Shown in pieces: positions 1 through 6,727 of a stretch of 64,000 bases of DNA; within the stretch, counting starts at the first letter, position 1, and each line of letters opens with the position of its first letter. This DNA comes from Streptomyces sp. TLI_171. Its GTDB lineage: Bacteria > Actinomycetota > Actinomycetes > Streptomycetales > Streptomycetaceae. The notes beneath the pieces are model-generated. The model did no database searches and was not told where the DNA came from. It saw only the letters and a program-made list of their open reading frames with translations. The position numbers and the translations under genes are program-made. The DNA is taken from the NCBI RefSeq assembly GCF_003610255.1, contig NZ_RAPS01000001.1:1054001-1118000 (forward strand), in the 5' to 3' direction.

Positions 1-2
1 CC

Positions 3-1373
3 CACGCCGCCGCCTTCCTGGCCCTCGCCGAGCGCGCCGAGCCGGAGCTGCGCCGCCACGACCAGCTGCGCTGGGCGACCCGCCTGGGCGCCGAACGGGA
101 CAACTTCAACGCCGCGTTGGGGCACCTCGTCGACCGGGCCGACCCGGTGGGGGCGTTGCGGCTGCTGGGCGCGCTGGCCTGGTTCTGGCTGATCGGCGAC
201 CACGCCGCCGAGGCCGGCGGCTGGGCCCGGGCGGTGCGCGAACTGGTCGGCGGCGAGCCGCCGTCGGAGCTGCGGGACGCGTACGCGATGTGCACGTTCC
301 TCGCCGTCCTGGTGCCGGCGCTGAACGCCGACGGCCGGCCGGCGCCGGCTGCCGTCCGGGACGCCGTGGCGGCGGTGCTGGCGGACGTTCCGCAGCCGCC
401 GCGGCACCCGGTGCTGGTCCTCGCCGGGCCGGCCTGCGCGCTGCTGTCGGGCGACCTCGCGGCGGCCCGGGAGGGCCTGCTGGCGGCCGCTGGGCACGCC
501 GATCCCTGGGTGCGGGCGGCGGCCCGCACCGCGCTCGGGCAGCTGGCGCTGACCGACGGCGAACTGGGTTCGGCGGGTGCGCAACTCCGGTCCGGTTACC
601 GCGAGTTCACCGGCCTGGGCGACCTGTGGGGCCGCAATGCGGCGATCGGCGGGCTGCTGGAGCTGGCGCTGATCCGGGGCGAGGGCGAGGAGGCCGTCCG
701 GCTCGGCGAGGAGGCGTTCGGCACCGTGTCGGCGGGCGAGCGGCTGGACCGGTGCGCCCTGGTGCTGGTCCAGTTGGGCCGGGCCCGGATCGAGGCCGGC
801 GACCCGGTGCGCGGCCGGGCGGACCTGGAGCAGGGCGTGGCCGCCGCCGAGCGGCTGGGCGAGCACGCCAACGCCGTCACCGGCCTGCTCGCGCTCAGCG
901 ACCTGGCCCGGCGCACCGGCGACCTGGCGACAGCCCGCGAGCCGCTGCTCCGGGCGCTGGCGATGCTCGAACCACGGGCCGAACGGGCGGAGACTCCACG
1001 GCTGTTGGCCCTCGTCCACGGCCGGTTCGGATGCCTCGCCGAGCAGGGCGGCGACCTGGCGGCCGCGGCGGACTGGCACGACCGGGCGCTGGCCGCGCTC
1101 CGGGACGGGCGGGTGACGGACCGGGACGCCCCGGCGGCCGTCGCCGAGGGCCTGGCCGCGCTCGCCGCCGCCCGCGACGAACCCGCCCGGGCCGCCGAAC
1201 TGCTGGGCGCCGCGCACGCGTTGCGCGGCTACCCGGCCTCCCGCAGCCCGGACGTCCGGCGCGCCACCGCCACCGCCGGGGCGGCGCTCGCCCCGGCCGC
1301 CTTCACCGCCGCGTACGAGCACGGCCGCCGCACCGCCGCCCACCGTCCGCTCGCCCTGCCGTCCGGGCCCTGA
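3..1373 (+). CDS. AfsR/SARP-like transcriptional regulator, C-terminal TPR part (5' end outside window)
   Basis: The frame is open from the first bases of the window and ends at TGA 1373, so only the C-terminal ~456 residues are present. The first visible residues (FLALAERAEPELR, then LRWATRLGAERDNFNAAL) are the usual junction after the NB-ARC part of large Streptomyces AfsR/SARP or LuxR-type ATPase regulators. The remainder is alanine/leucine-rich helical-pair repeat resembling TPRs. Members of these families are cytoplasmic activators of secondary metabolism or transport genes. The DNA-binding domain lies outside the window, so SARP versus LuxR type cannot be decided here. The gene converges on the downstream exporter with a 12-bp gap. 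SARP-like 11-bp repeats occur upstream of two nearby genes, which fits the SARP reading but does not prove it. Confidence 0.75.
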   Translation, partial: HAAAFLALAERAEPELRRHDQLRWATRLGAERDNFNAALGHLVDRADPVGALRLLGALAWFWLIGDHAAEAGGWARAVRELVGGEPPSELRDAYAMCTFLAVLVPALNADGRPAPAAVRDAVAAVLADVPQPPRHPVLVLAGPACALLSGDLAAAREGLLAAAGHADPWVRAAARTALGQLALTDGELGSAGAQLRSGYREFTGLGDLWGRNAAIGGLLELALIRGEGEEAVRLGEEAFGTVSAGERLDRCALVLVQLGRARIEAGDPVRGRADLEQGVAAAERLGEHANAVTGLLALSDLARRTGDLATAREPLLRALAMLEPRAERAETPRLLALVHGRFGCLAEQGGDLAAAADWHDRALAALRDGRVTDRDAPAAVAEGLAALAAARDEPARAAELLGAAHALRGYPASRSPDVRRATATAGAALAPAAFTAAYEHGRRTAAHRPLALPSGP

Positions 1374-1385
1374 CCCGACGGACCG

Positions 1386-2918
1386 TCAGACCGCGACCGG
1401 CGCGGCGCTCTGCGGCTCCACGACGCCCTTCGGACGGCCGGGCAGGAACACCGCCGCGAGGACCGCGGCCAGCACCGCCACCGCGCCGCAGGCGGTCAGC
1501 ACCTGGCTCATGCCGTGGACGAAGGCGCCGTGCGCGGAGGCGAGCAGCGCCGGGTCGCCCAGCTCGCGGGCGACGGCGTCGGCGGCGGCCACCGAGTCCC
1601 GGGCGGTGGCGGCAGCGGGTGCGGGCAGGCCGTGGACGTCGATCCGGCCGAGGTAACCGGCGCTGAGCAGGCTGCCGAGTCCGGCCACGCCGAGGACGCC
1701 GCCGACCTGCTGGAGTGTCTCCAGGAGGCTGGTGCCGGCGCCGGCGTCGTCCTCCGGGAGGGTGGCGAGCACCAGGCTGGTGGAGGGGACGACGGCCAGG
1801 CCGAAGCCGACGCCGAGGACGGCGAGCCAGAGCGCGGTGAAGCCGTAGCCGCTGCCGGTGCCGGTGGCCGCGCCGAGCAGCGCGCCGGCGGCGAGGAGGA
1901 GCAGGCCGGCCGGGACGACCGTGCGGGCGCCGAGCCTCGGCACCAGTCCCTCGCTGAGTCCGGCGGAGACCATCAGGCCGCCGATCAGCGGCAGCACCCG
2001 CAGGCCGGTGCCGAAGGCGTCGAAGCCCTGCACGGCCGCCAGGTACTGCGGCACCACGAACAGGATGCCCATGATCGCGAAGTTGCCGAACACCGCGGTG
2101 AGGGTGCCCCAGGCGAAGCTCCGGTCGGTGAACAGTCCGAGGTCCACCAGCGCGCCGGGGGTGCGGCGTTGGTGCAGCAGGAAGCCGGCGAGCAGGACCG
2201 CTCCGGCGAGCAGCGCGCCGACCACCACCGGATCGGCCCAGCCGTCCGTCGGCACCATGATCGTCCCGTACACGAGGGAGGTGATTCCCACCGCGCTCAG
2301 CACGGTCCCCAGGGTGTCGAACGGGACCGCGGCGCCCGCGGGTTCCGGGTCGGCGGCCAGCAGCAGGCGGCTCGCCACCAGGGCGAGGGCGACCACGGGG
2401 AGGTTGAACAGGAACACCGAGCCCCACCAGTAGTGGTCGAGCAGCCAGCCGCCGACGACCGGGCCGGCGGGCATGCCGACGGCGGCGGCGGCCGTCCAGA
2501 CGGCGATGGCCTTGGAGATCTCCTCCTTCGCGAAGATCCGGGGCAGCAGCGCCATCGAGATCGGCAGGATCATCGCGGCGCCCAGGCCGAGCGCGGTGCG
2601 CACCGCGATCACCGCGCCCGGGGAGTGGACCAGGGCGCCGGCCAGCGAGGTGAGGCCGAACAGGGCGAGGCCGGTGAGCAGCAGGCGCCGGTGGCCGTGC
2701 CGGTCGCCGAGCCGGCCGACCGGGAGCATCGCCACGCTGAAGGTCAGCAGGTAGCCGCCGCCGATCCAGAGGAGCTGGCTGCTGTCGGCGCCGAGGTCCG
2801 CGGCGAGGGTCGGCAGGGCGACGTTGACGATGGTGCCGTCCAGACCGACCACCAGGACGCTCAGGACCAGGGCGCCCAGGGCCCACCAGCGGCGGGGCGA
2901 GGGAGCGGGGGTTGTCAC
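1386..2918 (-). CDS. DHA2-family (EmrB/QacA-like) MFS drug exporter
   Basis: A 510-residue membrane protein. The GTG start at 2918 was chosen because GGAGG lies 7 bases upstream; the open frame continues upstream only as proline/arginine-rich non-coding sequence. The N terminus has the family pattern ALGALVLSVLVVGLDGTIVN followed by LPTLAADL, then the loop 2-3 motif LGDRHGHRR. The 14 hydrophobic segments expected of DHA2 proton antiporters can be traced. This family exports drugs, dyes or self-made antibiotics across the cytoplasmic membrane. It converges with the regulator at 1373 and diverges from a LacI-type gene. A run of five 11-bp repeats lies 90-140 bases upstream of its start and may be the activator site. 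The substrate cannot be told from sequence. Confidence 0.85.
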   Translation of the reverse strand: MTTPAPSPRRWWALGALVLSVLVVGLDGTIVNVALPTLAADLGADSSQLLWIGGGYLLTFSVAMLPVGRLGDRHGHRRLLLTGLALFGLTSLAGALVHSPGAVIAVRTALGLGAAMILPISMALLPRIFAKEEISKAIAVWTAAAAVGMPAGPVVGGWLLDHYWWGSVFLFNLPVVALALVASRLLLAADPEPAGAAVPFDTLGTVLSAVGITSLVYGTIMVPTDGWADPVVVGALLAGAVLLAGFLLHQRRTPGALVDLGLFTDRSFAWGTLTAVFGNFAIMGILFVVPQYLAAVQGFDAFGTGLRVLPLIGGLMVSAGLSEGLVPRLGARTVVPAGLLLLAAGALLGAATGTGSGYGFTALWLAVLGVGFGLAVVPSTSLVLATLPEDDAGAGTSLLETLQQVGGVLGVAGLGSLLSAGYLGRIDVHGLPAPAAATARDSVAAADAVARELGDPALLASAHGAFVHGMSQVLTACGAVAVLAAVLAAVFLPGRPKGVVEPQSAAPVAV

Positions 2919-3005
2919 GACGGGGCCTCCGGGTCGGGGGAAACGGGGGCGGTCCACCGGGGCTCTCGGCCGCCGGGGTCCGGTTGCGCCAGCCTCCGGG
3001 GCGGG

Positions 3006-3060
3006 CCTGGCACGGGGCTGGCACCCGACTGGCACCGGACTGGCAGCGGACCGGCAGGGC
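3006..3060. repeat. Five 11-bp direct repeats in the exporter/LacI intergenic region
   Basis: TGGCA begins at 3008, 3019, 3030 and 3041, and CGGCA at 3052, so the copies are spaced exactly 11 bp. The unit is roughly NCTGGCACSGG; on the minus strand it reads as repeated gTGCCAG. The array sits in the 352-bp gene-free stretch 2919-3270, upstream of the exporter. Heptamer direct repeats spaced by one helical turn are the known recognition pattern of SARP-type regulators. A simple minisatellite is the alternative. The rest of the stretch holds the LacI-gene promoter at 3173-3202. Confidence 0.6.
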
Positions 3061-3172
3061 CGCCGACCCGACGCACCGTCAGGCCCCAACTCGGCCTTCC
3101 GGCGGCAACTGTGGCGATCTTCGGCGGACCGGACATCCCGGGCGGGCGTGAAATCCCGTCGTGTCACGCCTC

Positions 3173-3202
3173 TTGACGGTCCACCGACGACGCACCTACG
3201 GT
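3173..3202 (+). promoter_or_regulatory. Candidate promoter of the LacI-type gene
   Basis: TTGACG at 3173-3178 and TACGGT at 3197-3202 are separated by 18 bp, a good match to the vegetative sigma-70-type promoter of Streptomyces. Transcription would start near 3209, ahead of the proposed TTG start at 3271. Confidence 0.5.
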
Positions 3203-3270
3203 GCGGGAGCCGGTGGCCCCGGGCGGGTGGCCACGGCATCCCCCACCCCGCGCCAGGAAGGGCGACCGCG

Positions 3271-4422
3271 TTGCCCGTTCACCCGCTCCCCCACCCGATC
3301 GGCACCACCCGTCTGCCGGGCGGTCCCGTCCCGTTCCCGACCCCCGTGCACCCCGCCCCGGACGATCCCGGTCCGGGCGGCCGCGCCCCCGCCGGCCTCG
3401 CCAGGGGCGACCTCGAAGCGGACGACGTCGGTCCGTGCGCCTCACCCGGTCCGACGCTCGCCCAGGTCGCGGCCCGCGCGGGCGTCTCCAGCGCCACCGC
3501 GTCCCGGGTGCTGAACCGCTCCGCGCCGGTGTCGACCGAGATCGCGGCGAAGGTCGAGTGCGCCGCCCGCGAACTCCACTACGTGCGGCGTCGGGCGCCC
3601 GCGTCGACCGCCCGGGACACCGGGGCGATCGCCGTGGTGGCCTTCGCCGACGTGCTGCGCTTCCACGCCGACCCGTTCCCGGTCCGGCTCCTCGCCGGCG
3701 CGCAACGCGTGGTCCCGGACCGGGAGTTGGTGGTGCTCACCGCAGGTCCTGGGCAGGCCCGGCCCTCGCTGGTGCGCTACCTGTGCGGCGGCCACGTGGA
3801 CGGCGTGCTGCTGGTCGGACGGTGGGGCGATCCGGCGCTCCCGGGCCTGCTGCAGGCCGCGGGCGTGCCCGTGGTCTCGCTCGGCCGTCCGCCGCAGTCG
3901 CAGCGCCTGGCACACGTGGACGCCGACAACCTGAGCGGCGCCCGCGCGGCCGTCCACCTGCTGCACCGGGCCGGGCGCCGCCGGATCGCCACCATCGCCG
4001 GGCCGCCCGACACCGCGGCGGGCGCGGACCGGCTGGCCGGGTACCGGCGGGCGCTGACCGACCACGGCGACCCGACCCGCTGCGCGGTCGCGTACGGCGA
4101 CTTCGGGTCCCGCTCGGGCGAGCACGCGATGCTCAAGCTGCTCGGCCAGCACCCGGACGTGGACGCGGTGTTCGCCGCCTCGGACGCGATGGCGGTGGGC
4201 GCGCTGCGGGCGCTGCGCCGGCTCGGCCGACGGGTTCCGGACGACGTGGCGGTGATCGGGTTCGACGACTCGCCGGCCGCCGCGACCGCCCGGCCGGGCC
4301 TGACCACCGTCCGCCAGCCGGTCGAGGACCTCGGCGCGCGCGCCGTGGAGCTGCTCCGCGATCCGGCCCCGTCCCGCTCCGTGGTCCTCCCCACCCACCT
4401 GGTGGTCCGCCAGTCCTGCTGA
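3271..4422 (+). CDS. LacI-family transcriptional regulator
   Basis: The helix-turn-helix and hinge are plain: TLAQVAARAGVSSATASRVL, then NRSAPVS, then AARELHYVRRR. They are followed by a periplasmic-binding-protein-like ligand domain ending in the family signature VAVIGFDDSPAA and LTTVRQPV. LacI-type proteins repress sugar-use genes and release DNA on binding a sugar. The start is uncertain. TTG 3271 has AGGAAGG 9 bases upstream and gives 383 residues. GTG 3346 gives 358 residues, closer to the family norm, but has no ribosome site. The proline-rich stretch before the HTH is unusual. The gene diverges from the exporter; the target is unknown, though the xyloglucanase downstream makes a plant-glycan role possible. 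Confidence 0.85.
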   Translation: MPVHPLPHPIGTTRLPGGPVPFPTPVHPAPDDPGPGGRAPAGLARGDLEADDVGPCASPGPTLAQVAARAGVSSATASRVLNRSAPVSTEIAAKVECAARELHYVRRRAPASTARDTGAIAVVAFADVLRFHADPFPVRLLAGAQRVVPDRELVVLTAGPGQARPSLVRYLCGGHVDGVLLVGRWGDPALPGLLQAAGVPVVSLGRPPQSQRLAHVDADNLSGARAAVHLLHRAGRRRIATIAGPPDTAAGADRLAGYRRALTDHGDPTRCAVAYGDFGSRSGEHAMLKLLGQHPDVDAVFAASDAMAVGALRALRRLGRRVPDDVAVIGFDDSPAAATARPGLTTVRQPVEDLGARAVELLRDPAPSRSVVLPTHLVVRQSC

Positions 4423-4593
4423 CGGCCGCGCCCCGCAGCGAGCCGCCCTCCGCTGCGGGGCGAGCCAGAACTCCTGTTCCCAGAACGCAGGTTGACCGCA
4501 GAATCCGCCCAACTCCGGTACGAACGAGGCGCATACGGATCGGCTAGGGTCGTTGCCGGTTGCATCCGTCCGCGTCGAGTGGGAGAACGGCCG

Positions 4594-6393
4594 ATGCCGC
4601 GTTACGAGTTGACCGCGCTGGACGTGCTGGGCGAGCAGTACGGGCGATGCACGGACAGCTCCCCGCCGGACCTCGCCCGGATGGCGGCGTTCGGCGACGC
4701 CCACCGGGCGGGGTACGTGCTGTGCCGCCACGATCGCGGGTACCTGGTGTTCGGCCGGGCCGCGGAGGGCGACTGGCGGATCGTCTGCGACGCCACCGAC
4801 GAGGACTCCGCCCACGAGCTGCTGCTCTGGTTCGACCTGACGAACCACTACACCGGCCCGGGCACCGGCGACGACGACCCGGACCATCCGCTGGCGCAGC
4901 TGCCGGCGCCCGGCGCCCGCGGGCCGCTGAGCCGCGAGCGGGCCGTGCAGCTGGTGACCGAGTGGGTCGAGGCGCGCGGCGCGGACTACCCGGTCGACGC
5001 GCTGGCCGCCGAGCGTTTCGCGTGCGGCTGGTTCGTGCACGCGCCGGTGGCGGTGGACGAGAGCGACCCGATGGCGTTCCTGGACCTGCCGGTGGGCCGC
5101 TCGGTGTTCCTGGTCAGCGACCTGGGGCGGGTCAAGGAGGCCACCTCCTCGCTGCCGCCGCACCTGGTGCGCGGGCTGTTCTGCGCCGAGGAGGCGTTCG
5201 TCCGCCGGCGGTCGGCCGAGGAGACCTTCATGGACGGGTTCGCCGCCGAGTTCGGGCGGCTCGCCGTCTCCGACGGCGCGCCCGGCATCGCCTCCTTCAC
5301 GGTCGTCGACGAGCCGCCCGAGGACCTGCTGGCGGCGCGCGCGGCCGGGCTGGTCGACCCGATCGTGCAGCAGCTGTCGCTGCTCGGGCCGCCCGGGTGG
5401 GAGAGCTTCACCGCCGTGTTCTCCTGCACCGTCTCCGCGGAGGTCGCCCGGCTGAGCTTCCGGGCCGGCGGCCGGACCACCGAGGTCCGGGTACCGGAGC
5501 AGCTGGCCGTCCTGGTCCGCCGTCAGCGGCACCTCGCCGCGCAGCTGCCGGCCGGTCCCTGGTGGCGGCTGGTCCTCACCGCCGACCTCCGGCCCGGTGC
5601 CGGCGCCGGGGTGATCACCGGCTACGACTACGGCGACGAACCGCTGCCGGAGAACGACCTGCTGCGTCCCGAGCACTACCGCGAGGACCTGCTCGCCTAC
5701 CCGCGCACCGCCGTCCCGGCCTGGCTGACCCGCCACCTGGCCGGCGCGAAGCAGTCGCCCGCGGAACGGCGGCCCACGGAGCGGGCGACACCCCCGCCGC
5801 CGCGGGCGGCCTCAGTCGTCCTGGACACCAAGCACGCGTGGAAGCGCCTCTACGCGGACACCCGGGAGATCGCCTACGGCAAGGAGTCGCTGGCACTCGA
5901 CGCCATCGACTGGCTGCGGTACCCGGTCGTGCACAGCGTCACCCGCCGTTTCCTGGGCCCGAGTTCGCATTCCACCACGTACTACTTCGGGGTGGGGACG
6001 GGCCTGAGCGGCCGGGGCGGGCTGGCGGACGTCGAGTTCCTGACGCTCGGCAAGCAGGCGCCGCCGGCGGAGTGGACGGCGCTGGTCGGGCTGCTGCAGG
6101 ATCGGGTCGAGCCCCGGCTGCTGGCCCGGTTCGTCGAGCAGGTCGCGGACGGGGAGCCGGTTTCGGTGGCGGGCCTGCGGCTGGACCGGGACGGGCTGGC
6201 GGCCAACAAGCGGGCGCTGTCCTGGCGCGCGCTGGAGCCGGTGCGGGTGTCCGGCGGTTCGGTGTTCCTGTACCGCAGCGGCGAGCAGCAGCCGGTGTTC
6301 CAGGTGCCGCTGAGTCACCCCAACGCGGTGCTGGTGCCGCCGCTGCTGGCGGTGCTCGCCCCGCGGCTGGGCGGCCGGCCGCAGGGAGGCTGA
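4594..6393 (+). CDS. Multi-domain protein resembling toxin-immunity (YrhB/Imm35-like, YezG-like) and DUF6585-like domains
   Basis: A 599-residue protein with no signal peptide or membrane segment, starting at ATG 4594 with a GGGAGA site upstream. At least three different parts can be seen. Residues ~110-230 (SRERAVQLVTEWV, then GWFVHAPV, FLVSDLGRVKEATSSLPP) resemble YrhB/Imm35-type immunity folds. Residues ~330-390 (GYDYGDEPLPENDLLRPEHY, then YPRTAVPAWL) resemble the YezG/DUF600 immunity family. The C-terminal ~200 residues (LSWRALEPVRVSGGSVFLYR) resemble DUF6585-type proteins. These assignments come from recalled patterns, not from a search. Immunity proteins neutralise polymorphic toxins, but no toxin gene adjoins it, so the role is unknown. 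Confidence 0.55.
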   Translation: MPRYELTALDVLGEQYGRCTDSSPPDLARMAAFGDAHRAGYVLCRHDRGYLVFGRAAEGDWRIVCDATDEDSAHELLLWFDLTNHYTGPGTGDDDPDHPLAQLPAPGARGPLSRERAVQLVTEWVEARGADYPVDALAAERFACGWFVHAPVAVDESDPMAFLDLPVGRSVFLVSDLGRVKEATSSLPPHLVRGLFCAEEAFVRRRSAEETFMDGFAAEFGRLAVSDGAPGIASFTVVDEPPEDLLAARAAGLVDPIVQQLSLLGPPGWESFTAVFSCTVSAEVARLSFRAGGRTTEVRVPEQLAVLVRRQRHLAAQLPAGPWWRLVLTADLRPGAGAGVITGYDYGDEPLPENDLLRPEHYREDLLAYPRTAVPAWLTRHLAGAKQSPAERRPTERATPPPPRAASVVLDTKHAWKRLYADTREIAYGKESLALDAIDWLRYPVVHSVTRRFLGPSSHSTTYYFGVGTGLSGRGGLADVEFLTLGKQAPPAEWTALVGLLQDRVEPRLLARFVEQVADGEPVSVAGLRLDRDGLAANKRALSWRALEPVRVSGGSVFLYRSGEQQPVFQVPLSHPNAVLVPPLLAVLAPRLGGRPQGG

Positions 6394-6436
6394 CGGTCGG
6401 CGGGCTCGCACCGGGCCGCGGGCACTGGTACAAGGC

Positions 6437-6531
6437 TGTCGAACGACTGTCGAATACGGCCCGGCGGGGTGCCGGGCGGGGCGGTCGCGTGGGTCGCACG
6501 CAGGCGAAAGACCTGTCGAATATGTGTCGAA
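6437..6531. repeat. Four TGTCGAA heptamers phased at 11 bp upstream of the xyloglucanase
   Basis: TGTCGAA occurs at 6437, 6448, 6514 and 6525. Copies within each pair are 11 bp apart and the pairs are 66 bp (six times 11) apart, so all four lie on one face of the helix. This is the classical layout of SARP/OmpR-type activator sites. The repeats lie in the 334-bp gene-free stretch 6394-6727. Confidence 0.55.
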
Positions 6532-6650
6532 CGCGGCCCGCCGCGCGGCCCGACGCGGTGTCAACTGCCGCCCGGGGAGCCCCGATCCGACCGCCGAGCG
6601 ATGTACCTTTCACCTCGGGCGCAGCACTGACCTGCGACTTTGCCGAGCTT

Positions 6651-6663
6651 CGAAACTGTTTCG
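6651..6663. promoter_or_regulatory. Palindromic operator candidate upstream of the xyloglucanase
   Basis: CGAAACTGTTTCG is a perfect 13-bp palindrome around a central T, 64 bases before the ATG at 6728. GAAA...TTTC palindromes are known upstream of xylanase and xylosidase genes in streptomycetes, where LacI-family repressors bind. The LacI gene at 3271-4422 is a possible partner, but this is inference. Confidence 0.5.
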
Positions 6664-6727
6664 TTGTCGGCGGGGCGGGCGGGCCCGCTAGCTGGTGGTC
6701 CCCACCCGCGAGCTAGGAGAGTCCCCC

